DNA of 64,000 bases from Bacteroidetes bacterium 43-93 (GCA_001897855.1 MKUO01000001.1:186001-250000), one strand, 5' to 3'; positions 17,144-26,667 are shown, counted from the first letter of the stretch. The notes: generated by a model from the letters alone, not told the origin. Translations and numbers: made by a program.

Positions 17144-17701
17144 CTATAGTTGAGTAGCAGTGTAAACTACATCTATAGTATAGTTACCGGCAGGATAGTT
17201 AAAGCCCGGCGTTGCACGATATTTAACTGCAAACATTTGGTCGCCACCACGGCTGCCGTTCGATATAAGGTCTTGCATAGCGCTGGATAAGCCGGCCCAT
17301 GATGTATTTAAAGTGAATGGTGAAGCAACACTTCCGCCCGTAGTATTTGATGTAACAATAAGGTCCAGGACACCCGAAACTGGCATTACCGGGGTAGGGC
17401 TGGCACTGCCCACATAGGTGAAATTTGCGGCATTTGCTTTTACAGATACTTTGAAGTTTTTGTTCGAACGCACCTTATAATGTTCGTCCCATGATACCAC
17501 TCCGTTAGCGTAGTCGTTCACAGTATTAAATGCCAGGTTGACACTTCCATTTCCCGATCCGGACCCTGACCCATAATAGGTAATTTCAATAGCATCAGAA
17601 AGGTTCAGGTTTACTTTCTGTGTTGCAGAACTGTTTGTTTGTGCAAATAATTGGTGTGCAGAGATTATAATCAGGGTGGTGAGGATAAGTGCTTTTTTCA
17701 T
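17144..17701 (-). CDS. Secreted pilin-like beta-protein, paralogue of the 49.6-52.2 kb proteins
   Basis: The product has 185 residues from the ATG at 17701, with signal peptide MKKALILTTLIIISAHQLFAQ. The mature part is rich in Ser, Gly, Asn and Thr with alternating hydrophobics, as in a beta-sandwich. It closely parallels the product at 49639: ATQKVNLNLSDAIEI against SASQTIQLVLAPAIEI, YKVRSNKNFKVSVKANAANF against FTVKSNNEFTISVSTVAANQ, and a shared end VVYTATQ. Its last segment PGFNYPAGNYTIDVVYTATQ also matches that of the gene at 51663. The latter group lies by a PapD-like chaperone, so I infer a chaperone-dependent surface fibre or coat subunit. No chaperone or usher is next to this copy. 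Confidence 0.65.
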   Translation of the reverse strand: MKKALILTTLIIISAHQLFAQTNSSATQKVNLNLSDAIEITYYGSGSGSGNGSVNLAFNTVNDYANGVVSWDEHYKVRSNKNFKVSVKANAANFTYVGSASPTPVMPVSGVLDLIVTSNTTGGSVASPFTLNTSWAGLSSAMQDLISNGSRGGDQMFAVKYRATPGFNYPAGNYTIDVVYTATQL

Positions 17702-17832
17702 TCGGTTATTTGTCTTTGTTGTTGTTGATACAAAGATGATGTATAGTGATCCAATTATTCGCACTCCCTCTTCTGGTTAACAAGTCTTTTTGAAGCGGAT
17801 AACATCTTATTAACCGGTTACCAGGTAATTCA

Positions 17833-17856
17833 AAAGCCGTGAATTTTCACGGCTTT
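17833..17856 (-). terminator. Terminator of the small acidic gene
   Basis: A 10-bp stem AAAGCCGTGA / TCACGGCTTT with loop ATTT lies directly downstream of the stop codon of the gene at 17861. Confidence 0.65.
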
Positions 17857-17860
17857 CTTA

Positions 17861-18055
17861 CTAATCTTCTCCATCAGATGCGGCGCCACCGTCGCTTCCG
17901 TCGCCAAGGTCTGCAGCAGTTTCCTCTTCTTCATCTTCTGCCTGTAGCGACTGGCTACTTTGTTCATTACCGCTCATTTTTTGTTCAGGTTTCTGGTCGG
18001 GGGTAGCATACCCATGGTCTGCTATTTCTTGTCTTTTTTGTTCTGGTGTTTGCAT
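17861..18055 (-). CDS. Small acidic protein of unknown function
   Basis: The product has 64 residues from the ATG at 18055 (MQTPEQKRQEIADHGYA). The frame is open to 18145, with further ATG codons at 18094 and 18145, so the start is uncertain. The sequence is hydrophilic and ends in a run of acidic residues, Gly and Ala (EDEEEETAADLGDGSDGG). No family is recognised. It looks intrinsically disordered and lacks a signal peptide. It is divergent from the hybrid kinase gene and followed by a terminator, which supports that it is real. Confidence 0.5.
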   Translation of the reverse strand: MQTPEQKRQEIADHGYATPDQKPEQKMSGNEQSSQSLQAEDEEEETAADLGDGSDGGAASDGED

Positions 18056-18207
18056 AAAAGTTGTTTTATTATCCAGCATAATAAGTTGTGCCATGGAGCC
18101 CCTAGATAGTATGTCGTTAAAGCATAACATTTTGTTAATTGACAATCAATGTTTAATTTAGTTCTATGCCAGGTGGGTGTATCCCCGGTATCCACTACCA
18201 TCGACAC

Positions 18208-20403
18208 ATGAACCAAACTGTTACAATTGAGAGCGAAAACATTGCTCAGTTACTGAGTGCTGCATACAAGATCCGTGTGAATAATCTTAAACAAAGCATT
18301 GATCTGGCAGAAAAAGCACTTTCGCTAAGCCGCGATCAGGAAAATATCCCCCTCCTTGCTCAAAGCCTCAATTACCTGTCGCTTTTTTATATGATCCAGG
18401 GTGAGTATAAGAAAGCTACAGAACACGCTGAAGAAGCACTTCTGTATTTCAATGAATTAAAGGATGAAAAGGGTATAGCGGATGTGAAATACAACCTGGC
18501 GGGTGTTTATTATAAAACGGATAACTACCATCTGGGGCTTACGCATTTATTGGATTGCCTAACTACATACAGGCACTTTAATGATTATCATAACCAGGCA
18601 AGGGTTCATAAATCGCTGGGCACTATTTACGAGTATTTTGGTGATTTCAAGAATGCTGTAAAATCTTACCAGCAGTCTATAGATGCTGCCATCAAAGCGG
18701 GCGATGTTAATCTTGAATCCAACGGGTATAATCCCCTGTCGGGCATATTCTTGAAGCAGGGCAGGGTAGAAGAAGCACTTCATATCATCGAGCGGGCCAT
18801 AAGCCTCAAAGAAAGCTCTGGAGACAGGCGGGGCTTGGCATTTGCCTTATATGGCCGGGCAAAAGTATATACACATGCGCTTAAGTATGCGGAGGCAGAA
18901 GCCGATTTTAAAAATGCGCTGAAGATACACCTTGAATCCGGTGAGCGGCTGGGTACAGGTATGACTTATCGCAAACTTGGCGCCTTGTATGCAGAAATGG
19001 ACGAACACGGGAAAGCAAAAGAAGCGTTCGGGAAGGCGCTGGAAATCAGCAAAGAGTACAATATCGCCATCATAAGGTTCAAGACTTATTATCACTTATA
19101 TCAGCTGCATAAAAACGAGGGCAATAATGAATTGGCGCTCAGCTACCTGGAAGAGTATATCAAATACAAGGAAAGCGTGATCACGACCCAGACCCTGCAG
19201 GTGATAGAAAATTATGAGCTGATAGCGCAGGTAGAAGCTATTGAGAAAGACAACCAGCTGCAGCGTGAAAAAGCCGAGATACTAGAAAAAAAGAACCGGG
19301 TGGAGCAGGCATTTAAGGTAAGACAGGAGTTTTTGTCGACCATGAGCCATGAAATAAGGACACCATTGAACGCGGTCATCATGATCAGCTCTTTGCTAAA
19401 GGATAAGTCCGATCCCGAAGAACAGCAATTATTGACATCTTTAAAATTTGCTGCAAACAACCTGTTACTTATTATTAATGATATCCTTGATTTTACCAAG
19501 CTCGATTCCGGTAAGGCTGTTCTGGAGTTAAGGCCTTGTAAATTCACCGGCCTGTTAGAAAATATCAGGAATACTTACGATAGCCTCGCAAAAGAAAAAG
19601 GTCTTGAGTTAAACCTGGTTACAAATGGGCTTGCCGCTGCGTATGAAATAGATGAAACCAAAATATCGCAAATACTGGGAAACATTATTAGCAATGCGAT
19701 CAAATATACTGATACTGGTAAAGTAGATGTTTTAGTGAATAAGATAATGAAGGATGAGGATTATGATCTGGTTAGTTTTCGAGTTATAGATACGGGCCCG
19801 GGTATTTCAGAATCCTATCTGCCGCAGATATTTGATAGTTTTTCGCAGGAGCAATATACCAACACCCGTAAGCAGGGTGGGTCAGGCCTCGGGCTGGCTA
19901 TCGTTAAAAAGCTGGTTCAGCTGCACGGCAGCGAGGTTTTTGTTGCCAGTCAGATAGGCGTTGGCTCTGAATTCTATTTTGATCTTAAGTTAAAAAGAGC
20001 TGATGTGCCGGGTAAGGCCGAAACACGCAACCTGGATCAGCTAAAAGGAAAGACAGTGCTTTTAGCAGAGGACAACCTCGTAAATGCGATGGTGGCAGTC
20101 AAGCTATTAAAAAACTGGGGCATGATTCCTCAACACGCAAAGAATGGACTGGAAGTGGTAGAGATGTCGCTTGCAGATAAATATGATTTTATTCTTATGG
20201 ACCTGCATATGCCTGAGATGAATGGCTTCGACGCTACTAAGGCAATCAGGCAGGCAGAAAATCCCAACAATGCAACGCTAATATTTGCACTTACCGCTGA
20301 TATTACAGCAGATCAGCAAGAAGACTATATTTCGTTGTTCTCAGGTTTTCTGAAAAAGCCTATCGAGATAGATAAGATGTATGATGCACTTCATTTATCC
20401 TGA
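18208..20403 (+). CDS. Cytoplasmic hybrid histidine kinase with TPR sensor and receiver domain
   Basis: The product has 731 residues from the ATG at 18208. The N-terminal half (about 1-320) is built of tetratricopeptide repeats, for example ALNYLSLFYMIQGEYKKATE-like units and GTIYEYFGDFKNAVKSYQQS. A coiled linker follows. The HisKA domain has MSHEIRTPLNAVI with phospho-His 381. The ATPase domain shows the N box GNIISNAIKYTD and the G boxes DTGPGIS and GGSGLGLAIVKKLVQLHG. A C-terminal receiver has Asp 665 in LMDLHMPEMNGFDATK. No membrane helix or signal peptide is visible, so it senses a cytoplasmic cue, probably by protein contact through the TPRs. The receiver suggests a phosphorelay through an unlinked HPt protein or self-control. 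The nearest regulator gene is at 16359. Confidence 0.88.
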   Translation: MNQTVTIESENIAQLLSAAYKIRVNNLKQSIDLAEKALSLSRDQENIPLLAQSLNYLSLFYMIQGEYKKATEHAEEALLYFNELKDEKGIADVKYNLAGVYYKTDNYHLGLTHLLDCLTTYRHFNDYHNQARVHKSLGTIYEYFGDFKNAVKSYQQSIDAAIKAGDVNLESNGYNPLSGIFLKQGRVEEALHIIERAISLKESSGDRRGLAFALYGRAKVYTHALKYAEAEADFKNALKIHLESGERLGTGMTYRKLGALYAEMDEHGKAKEAFGKALEISKEYNIAIIRFKTYYHLYQLHKNEGNNELALSYLEEYIKYKESVITTQTLQVIENYELIAQVEAIEKDNQLQREKAEILEKKNRVEQAFKVRQEFLSTMSHEIRTPLNAVIMISSLLKDKSDPEEQQLLTSLKFAANNLLLIINDILDFTKLDSGKAVLELRPCKFTGLLENIRNTYDSLAKEKGLELNLVTNGLAAAYEIDETKISQILGNIISNAIKYTDTGKVDVLVNKIMKDEDYDLVSFRVIDTGPGISESYLPQIFDSFSQEQYTNTRKQGGSGLGLAIVKKLVQLHGSEVFVASQIGVGSEFYFDLKLKRADVPGKAETRNLDQLKGKTVLLAEDNLVNAMVAVKLLKNWGMIPQHAKNGLEVVEMSLADKYDFILMDLHMPEMNGFDATKAIRQAENPNNATLIFALTADITADQQEDYISLFSGFLKKPIEIDKMYDALHLS

Positions 20404-20504
20404 TAATGCTGCTTTTTCTAAATATTGAAAAAATCATGTAAGTGTCAAAATAGGGACGCGCAGGCGTAGAATATATGAAATATCATACTTCTATGACAAA
20501 AAAC

Positions 20505-20537
20505 TTTGCTTTTCTTTAACAGGAATATCTATCTTTG
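20505..20537 (+). promoter_or_regulatory. Promoter of the M43 metalloprotease gene
   Basis: TTTG (20505-20508), a 21-bp spacer and TATCTTTG (20530-20537) match the Bacteroidota promoter. The start codon is 35 bases further on. Confidence 0.7.
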
Positions 20538-20572
20538 AAACCACAGATTCTTATATTATTAATAATACACAG

Positions 20573-23563
20573 ATGATAAAAAAGTCTATTCTATTGCTAT
20601 CGTTAGCAGCAGGTTTAGGTCAGATGGCTTCGGCTCAGAGTTGTGCTACTGATGATGTAAACAGGGAGTATCTCCAAAAGCATCCTGAAATTGCAAAATA
20701 TAAGGCACAGATGGAGCAGGAGTTTCAGCAGGCGCTAATGAAAGTACGTTTTTCATCAACGGCAGCAGCAAAAATTGTGTCTCCGTACACACCTTCTAAA
20801 GATTCGGATTACGCGTTGGTTTATATACCTATTGTAGTGCATATTGTTCACGAATATGGCGCAGAATACGTAAAAGATGACGATATCTACAACTGGGTAG
20901 ATAGAATGAATGTTACCTATATTAAAAAGAATTCGGATACTGCTGATGTAGTGGGTGAATTTAAACCATATATCGGTAATGCAAGGATTCAGTTTGTTTT
21001 AGCAAATAAAGATCCTTTTGGTAACCCTACTACCGGTATCACACGTAGGTTCTCTTATCTCACACGTGGTGGTGACGATCAGGCCAAACAAGATTTATGG
21101 GCACCTGACCGTTACCTGAATATTTGGTTGATCAACAAAATTGGTCGTGGAGCCTCAAGTGGCGTTGTTGCTGCGTATTCTGTTTTTCCATCAACAGCAG
21201 CAGCTGTACCTTATACTGATGGAGTGATCGGCGGTGCTACCTTTATTAGCCAAAACAGCGGCGCGCCAAGAACTTACGAGCACGAAATAGGCCACTATCT
21301 AAACCTGTATCATCCCTGGAATAATAGTAACAAGGGTGCCGGTGAAGACTGCGGAGACGATGAAGTAGATGATACACCGCCAACAACAGGTCACTTTGGT
21401 AGTACAGCACCGGCAGGTGCATTGCACCCCAATGGTGCAGGTAACTGTAACCTTGATAATGTTATTTATGATTATGACACGGCCTGTATCCATTACAAGG
21501 GCCCCGGTATACCTGATCCTAATTTCGAAACACTTGCTGATGTTAAGGATACAATAGTATACTCACCTGGCGATACACTTCGATACACTTATTCTGCCAG
21601 TCCTTACTGGAAGAATGTAGGTACATCTAATCATGATGTAGTAGTAATGGATAGAAACCTGGCTCCGGGTACTGTGCGTTCTATTTTCGGGCACATCAAC
21701 ACACATGGTGGCAAAGCAATCGAAGTACGCACCGATTCTGCAGCGGTATTAAACGGTTTAGTGTCTGCAGCCGCTCAAAACGGTCCTTTCCCTTTCAAGC
21801 ATCGTCCTGCAACACTTACTGGTTACTGGAAATACAATAATGTGGGTAACAATCATGGCTACATTAAATTACTGATGACGAAGTACGATTCTGTAAACCA
21901 TGTTCGCAATACCGTTACTTCTACAACATATACACTTTCAGGTAGCCAGGCTAACTGGGCTCGTTTTGTAATACCTGTAAATTATACAACAGGAGATAAC
22001 CCGGATAGTGCAACTATTATCCTGTCTGCAGGTAGCGATAACAATACTAACTGGGCAAGCGGCAACTTCCTTGATGTAGATGATATCGCACTAATGGATG
22101 GTAACGACGGTTATTTTAAAACATTTACAAACGGAACCCAACAAGATACCGCTGACTATCCGGATATAGCGAACACGCAGAACATCATGGATTATTCTGA
22201 CTGTCCTAAGATGTTTACATTGCAACAAGTTGACAGGATGCGTTCTACATTAAAAAGCACTGTAGGTAATCGTCTCAGGTTGATCACACCTGAAAATATG
22301 GTGGTTACGGGTATTTTAGACACTGCAGCCTGGATGCCTATTAAGAGGGCTGATCTGAAACCGGTACCTGATTTTTCAGTTGAAAAAAGTGGTAACTCTA
22401 CAGAACGCTCTTACTTTCTTTGTGCCTCAGCAGACAAGCCTTTCGTATTCAAAAGCCAGTCATGGAGAGATACGATTACTGCTACCAGCTGGTCTATAGC
22501 TAACGGAAGCACAGGTACTAATACTTCAATTTCCAGCGCGGTAACTGCTCCGGGTTGGGTAGATGTTACGCTTACCGTTACAGGTAACCACAGTGGCGAT
22601 ACCACAATTACAAGGAAAGCAGCTGTTTATGCTGCAGATCCTAACAACCTTAAAGATCCAATGAATGGGTATTACCAGGAATTCAATACTGATGGTGACG
22701 TAGCAAGCTGGCCTATCTTCAACTATTACAATAACGATTTCAAATGGGAACTGCTGGATAACAATGGTTTCTACGACAAGTCTTGTATAGTATATCGTGG
22801 ATTTGATAAACGTGTATATCCTGCAACTCTTATTGGCGCCCCTGCGGTACATGAACCAACTTCAGGCAATTTACTATCAAAGGATTATGACGATTTCTTT
22901 ACCACAGGCTTCAATTTAAGCAATATGAAGGATGGTGAATGTAACCTTAATTACATGTATTCAGGAGCTTCTATTTCTGCAGATCCTTCTATATTAGTAG
23001 ATACTCTGGAAGTCGCTTATTCAACAACTTGCGGTACCTCTTTCACAACATTTGCTTATCTGACCAAGGATCAAATCTTTAATAAAGGTCAATATACAGA
23101 TCCTTACGCTCCTTTATGGCTGGGCGACTGGGCATTGCAGTCTTTGAAGATCCCTGCTGCAGCTCGTACCGCACAGGTTTATTTCCGATTCCGTTATAAG
23201 CCAAACTCTGATGCAAGCCGTAACGAGCTGGGTATCAGTAACAACTTCTATATAGATCGCATCAACATCAGTCCGTTCCCGCTGGGTGTTAACACTTTGG
23301 TTGGTAAAGACAAGAATATTGCGCTTGCTCCAAACCCTACTAATGGTAATGCTTATGTGGTTATCAACGGAGAACAAGGACAAACAGCGAATATTGTTGT
23401 AACTGATATTACCGGTAAGATTGTGTTCCGCACCAGCCAGGTATTGAATGATAAACTTAGCCGTGTAGAAATTCCTGCAAATGCTATCTCTGTTAAAGGT
23501 ATGTACCTGGTACAGGTTGCTGCAGGCAATCAGAACTATACTGATAAACTGATATCTTACTAA
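20573..23563 (+). CDS. Secreted M43 (pappalysin/cytophagalysin-like) zinc metalloprotease with T9SS sorting domain
   Basis: The product has 996 residues. Signal peptide 1-22 (ASAQ) leads to a propeptide and an M43-type catalytic domain. Zinc motif HEIGHYLNLYH at 237-247 has Asn where Gly is most common, and GDDEVDDTPPT follows at 261-271. The Met-turn NIMDYSD comes only at 537-543, about 290 residues later. The stretch between (about 300-520) contains HRPATLTGYWKYNN, NWARFVIPVNY, SATIILSAGS and LDVDDIAL, the pattern of a PCMD-type jelly-roll domain. A PKD-like part follows (about 590-695), then another beta region. The C-terminal type A sorting domain begins near IALAPNPTNG and ends in a LISY tail, so export by the type IX system to the cell surface or medium is expected. 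It is a single gene with its own promoter and terminator. Confidence 0.88.
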   Translation: MIKKSILLLSLAAGLGQMASAQSCATDDVNREYLQKHPEIAKYKAQMEQEFQQALMKVRFSSTAAAKIVSPYTPSKDSDYALVYIPIVVHIVHEYGAEYVKDDDIYNWVDRMNVTYIKKNSDTADVVGEFKPYIGNARIQFVLANKDPFGNPTTGITRRFSYLTRGGDDQAKQDLWAPDRYLNIWLINKIGRGASSGVVAAYSVFPSTAAAVPYTDGVIGGATFISQNSGAPRTYEHEIGHYLNLYHPWNNSNKGAGEDCGDDEVDDTPPTTGHFGSTAPAGALHPNGAGNCNLDNVIYDYDTACIHYKGPGIPDPNFETLADVKDTIVYSPGDTLRYTYSASPYWKNVGTSNHDVVVMDRNLAPGTVRSIFGHINTHGGKAIEVRTDSAAVLNGLVSAAAQNGPFPFKHRPATLTGYWKYNNVGNNHGYIKLLMTKYDSVNHVRNTVTSTTYTLSGSQANWARFVIPVNYTTGDNPDSATIILSAGSDNNTNWASGNFLDVDDIALMDGNDGYFKTFTNGTQQDTADYPDIANTQNIMDYSDCPKMFTLQQVDRMRSTLKSTVGNRLRLITPENMVVTGILDTAAWMPIKRADLKPVPDFSVEKSGNSTERSYFLCASADKPFVFKSQSWRDTITATSWSIANGSTGTNTSISSAVTAPGWVDVTLTVTGNHSGDTTITRKAAVYAADPNNLKDPMNGYYQEFNTDGDVASWPIFNYYNNDFKWELLDNNGFYDKSCIVYRGFDKRVYPATLIGAPAVHEPTSGNLLSKDYDDFFTTGFNLSNMKDGECNLNYMYSGASISADPSILVDTLEVAYSTTCGTSFTTFAYLTKDQIFNKGQYTDPYAPLWLGDWALQSLKIPAAARTAQVYFRFRYKPNSDASRNELGISNNFYIDRINISPFPLGVNTLVGKDKNIALAPNPTNGNAYVVINGEQGQTANIVVTDITGKIVFRTSQVLNDKLSRVEIPANAISVKGMYLVQVAAGNQNYTDKLISY

Positions 23564-23589
23564 TTAAGAGTCTGGTATTAAAATAAAAA

Positions 23590-23622
23590 AATTGCCCCCG
23601 GAACTCCGGGGGCAATTTTTTT
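23590..23622 (+). terminator. Terminator of the metalloprotease gene
   Basis: A 12-bp stem AATTGCCCCCGG / CCGGGGGCAATT with loop AACT and a run of T, 26 bases after the stop codon. Confidence 0.9.
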
Positions 23623-23660
23623 ATTTTAAAATTTATAGATACAGAGTGGAGTTAACCGAT

Positions 23661-23668
23661 TATTTTTG
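23661..23668 (+). promoter_or_regulatory. -7 promoter element of ftsE
   Basis: TATTTTTG fits TAnnTTTG and lies 15 bases before the ATG at 23684. A -33 TTTG at the normal distance is not evident. Confidence 0.35.
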
Positions 23669-23683
23669 TTACAAACAATAAGC

Positions 23684-24373
23684 ATGAATGATTCAAGTAT
23701 AGTATCTCTGCACAACGCCAACATCTTTCAGGGAAAAACCCTGATACTTCAGAATGTAAATTTTGAAGTTGGGAAAGGCGAATTTGTGTACATGATTGGT
23801 AAAACAGGCAGCGGAAAATCCAGCCTGCTGAAAACCTTGTATGGAGACTTGTATTTGAAAGAAGGTACCGGTAAAGTTGCCGGCTTTGATCTTAAGACCC
23901 TGACCTGGAAAACTGTACCGTTACTGCGCAGGAATCTTGGTGTTGTTTTTCAAGACTTCAGGCTGCTTACCGATAGGAATGTTTATGAAAACCTGGAGTT
24001 TGTACTTACTGCCACCGGCTGGAAGGATAAAGTGCTGATGAAAGAGAAAATAGAAAATGTGCTGCAAAAAGTAGGTTTGCGCGATAAAGGCTTTAAAATG
24101 CCATATGAAATGTCGGGCGGCGAACAGCAGCGTGTGGATATAGCACGCGCATTATTAAATAATCCTAAGCTGATAATTGCAGATGAACCTACAGGTAACC
24201 TGGACCCTGATACCACAGATGAGATCATGCACTTGCTCTTTAATATTTGCAGAGATTATCACACTGCGTTTGTAATGGCCACGCACGATTATGGTATTAT
24301 CCAGAAATTTCCTGCCCGTGTAGTGCGTATTGAGCAAAGTGGTATCAAAGAGATCACACCTGCAGGTATGTAA
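23684..24373 (+). CDS. ftsE: Cell-division ABC transporter ATPase FtsE
   Basis: ATPase that works with the membrane protein FtsX to control peptidoglycan hydrolases at the division site. The product has 229 residues from the ATG at 23684. It shows Walker [14 protein letters not shown], the Q loop [17 protein letters not shown] (typical of FtsE), the signature [15 protein letters not shown], Walker [14 protein letters not shown] and the switch His in MATHDYG. The 3' end overlaps the convergent glycosyltransferase gene by 20 bases. ftsX is not next to it, as is often the case in Bacteroidota. Confidence 0.87.
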   Translation: MNDSSIVSLHNANIFQGKTLILQNVNFEVGKGEFVYMIGKTGSGKSSLLKTLYGDLYLKEGTGKVAGFDLKTLTWKTVPLLRRNLGVVFQDFRLLTDRNVYENLEFVLTATGWKDKVLMKEKIENVLQKVGLRDKGFKMPYEMSGGEQQRVDIARALLNNPKLIIADEPTGNLDPDTTDEIMHLLFNICRDYHTAFVMATHDYGIIQKFPARVVRIEQSGIKEITPAGM

Positions 24374-25490
24374 GTATGCGTTCTGCATTTATATTATTGT
24401 CATAGCCTTCTGCTAATATTGTAGCTCTTTGTGCTACGTGATTTGCGGTGAATGCAATAGTTCTGAGATCGTTAATGGAATCTACAAATTGAGTAGTAGT
24501 ATTGGCTACTATGCATGCGTTATCAAGTCCGGTGCCATGTAGCATATTTGCGTTTGCTATTACGTGTCTCCCACAAAATAGTGCATACAATAGCTTTAGT
24601 TTCATACCGCTTGCCTGGAAGGTAGGTAATACATGTATATGTGCATCCTGTATCAACTGTTCCATCTCATGAACAGATGGGTTGGCAATGAGCCTGCAAT
24701 TACTAAGACTGTTGCAGGCATCAAATATCTCTTTGCCCGGTTCGCGGCCTGCTATGATAACTTCCATATCTATTTGTCCGAAGACTTCGTTCAGCAGATA
24801 CAATGCAGCTTCTTTGTTTTCCGGGTGAGACAGGTTGCCATGGTAGAGGCAATATTCACCCATACCTGTAAAAGACATCACCCTGCTATACGGGTGAAAC
24901 GGGGCTATAAATGATGTGTTTCTTTGCGGGTATAAGTTTTGAAAATACTTATTGTCTTCAGATGATAGTGAGAAGAAACAATCAGCATCTTCAAGGCTAT
25001 GCTCGTATTTCCCCAATAGGGAAGATTCCATTTTGTAATACAACCGTTTAGTAAATGCTGGCTCTTTTATTGCAAGTTGCTCATAGTAGTCAGATTCTAT
25101 ATTATGAGTTCTCACCGCTTTGATCCTTTTCTTTAAGCCCGGGTCGGACAAGTAGTGGGTAGTGTGCACGCCTTCAAATAAAATAGGCGCTTCGATCTCC
25201 ATAAGCCGTTTCAGCAGCAGTTTGTTCCTGCGGGAGTGCACTATGTACGGTGCTGTAAGTGATAGCCCTCGTAAGCCTGTAATGCGTGGGTAATAAAATA
25301 CTTCTCTGCAAAGCGCCTCCAATTCGCGATTGGCCTGCCTTCCGTATGCAAAACAATGCAGGTAAATCTGTGCCCCTGCTTCCTTTAATGCTTTGATCTT
25401 ATAAAACACATCTATGGCGCCGCCATAATCGGGTGGGTAGGGCACATCAAAAGATACTATGTGTAATCTACGATCGTGCAATGCGGTCAT
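24354..25490 (-). CDS. GT4-like glycosyltransferase
   Basis: Predicted cytoplasmic or membrane-associated sugar transferase of 378 residues with two Rossmann-like halves (GT-B). The N-terminus HIVSFDVPYPPDYGGAIDVF has the donor-side glycine loop. The C-terminal half has LYHGNLSHPENKEAALYLL and the sugar-nucleotide region HVLPTFQASGMKLKLLYALF followed by GRHVIA. It shares the VPYP-plus-GG start with the genes at 26668 and 29248. Its start lies inside the end of the upstream glycosyltransferase gene (23-base overlap), so the two are coupled. Donor and acceptor sugars are unknown. It overlaps the end of ftsE on the other strand. Confidence 0.78.
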   Translation of the reverse strand: MTALHDRRLHIVSFDVPYPPDYGGAIDVFYKIKALKEAGAQIYLHCFAYGRQANRELEALCREVFYYPRITGLRGLSLTAPYIVHSRRNKLLLKRLMEIEAPILFEGVHTTHYLSDPGLKKRIKAVRTHNIESDYYEQLAIKEPAFTKRLYYKMESSLLGKYEHSLEDADCFFSLSSEDNKYFQNLYPQRNTSFIAPFHPYSRVMSFTGMGEYCLYHGNLSHPENKEAALYLLNEVFGQIDMEVIIAGREPGKEIFDACNSLSNCRLIANPSVHEMEQLIQDAHIHVLPTFQASGMKLKLLYALFCGRHVIANANMLHGTGLDNACIVANTTTQFVDSINDLRTIAFTANHVAQRATILAEGYDNNINAERILTYLQV

Positions 25491-26568
25491 ATATCTGTAA
25501 TAAAGTTTGTGCTTCGTGCTGCCAGCAATATTTTTCGCGGGCCTTTAGACAATTATCCTGCAGGCGTTGGTGGTATGCTTCATCGTGCAGTAACTTGTTA
25601 ATGGCGGCTGCAATGCTTTCAGGTGTCGGGTCGCCAATTAATGATGCCACTTCAAATTCCCTGTTCACTATTTCATATTCCTCGTACTTAATGCATAGCT
25701 GTGGTACGCCATTATGCATATAATCGAAAAACCTGTTTGCGAGAGATAGCCTGTTGCTAAGGCTGGTTTCTTCAAATAGTGTGATCCCTATCCATGCATA
25801 CAATGTATAATTGCGCAACTCTTCAGGTGGTATATATCCTTTAAAGGTGATCTTGTCTTCCAGTCCGTACTGCTTCACCAGCGCCACTGCTTCTTCAAAG
25901 AAATTACCACTGCCACAAATAATTAATGGTGCATCTATGTATTGAAAGGCGGGTATCAATTGCTCAAACCTTCTTCCCACGTTTACAGCTCCCTGGTACA
26001 ATATATATTTCTCTTTTTTCTCCGGAATGGTTATGGGCTTTAAAACAGTGATATTTCTCACCAGGCCATAGTTTACACGATACCTTTTTTGTAGTTCTGT
26101 TACAATGCCCGCCCCAACGGTGTATCCGTTAGGGAAGCGTGGTACAGCAAAATTGGCAATGGCATTCCACATGCGTGCTATGCCTGGTCGTGATATTACT
26201 TCCTTCAATTCTACAAACAGCTCATGGGCGTCATGTACACGTTTTTTTCCTCTGATGACGGAAGCAAAATATACCGGTAAAATAGTGTCCAGGTCTATAC
26301 AGCACATAATGTCAGCCTTGCAAAAAAGCAGGTAGAAGAATAGCTTCGTCCAAAAGTCGACATAAAGCAACTTACCTTGTTCAGCAATGATTGGCAGGCG
26401 TTTTTGTTTAAAGGGTCGATCCATAAGCGGTTTACTATCCTTTCGCTTAAAACCTACAAGCGTAACATCGTAACCAGCCTCTGCTAAAGTAGTGCAGATG
26501 CGTATCATACGCTGGTCATAATTCAGATCGTTGGTTACAGTAAAAACTATCCTGGTGGCTTTGCTCAT
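25468..26568 (-). CDS. GT4-family glycosyltransferase
   Basis: Product of 366 residues from the ATG at 26568 (MSKATRIVFTVTND); a TTG two codons earlier is less likely. The sequence NDLNYDQRMIRICTTLAEAG is the usual start of this Bacteroidota glycosyltransferase group. The middle has VHDAHELFVELKEV, and the C-terminal half has YILYQGAVNVGRRFEQLIPA, IICGSGNFFEEA, ITFKGYIPPEELRNYT and GITLFEETSLSNRLSLANRF, a GT-B nucleotide-sugar site. Likely part of surface polysaccharide synthesis with the downstream gene at 24354; specificity is unknown. Confidence 0.82.
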   Translation of the reverse strand: MSKATRIVFTVTNDLNYDQRMIRICTTLAEAGYDVTLVGFKRKDSKPLMDRPFKQKRLPIIAEQGKLLYVDFWTKLFFYLLFCKADIMCCIDLDTILPVYFASVIRGKKRVHDAHELFVELKEVISRPGIARMWNAIANFAVPRFPNGYTVGAGIVTELQKRYRVNYGLVRNITVLKPITIPEKKEKYILYQGAVNVGRRFEQLIPAFQYIDAPLIICGSGNFFEEAVALVKQYGLEDKITFKGYIPPEELRNYTLYAWIGITLFEETSLSNRLSLANRFFDYMHNGVPQLCIKYEEYEIVNREFEVASLIGDPTPESIAAAINKLLHDEAYHQRLQDNCLKAREKYCWQHEAQTLLQIYDRIARS

Positions 26569-26667
26569 GAACAACCGCTATACGGCGCCTGCAATTAAAA
26601 ACAGGCTTTTGAATAATTTGTAAAAATAAACGTTTTATACTTGTGTTTTATTTTTGCAGTAGAACTG

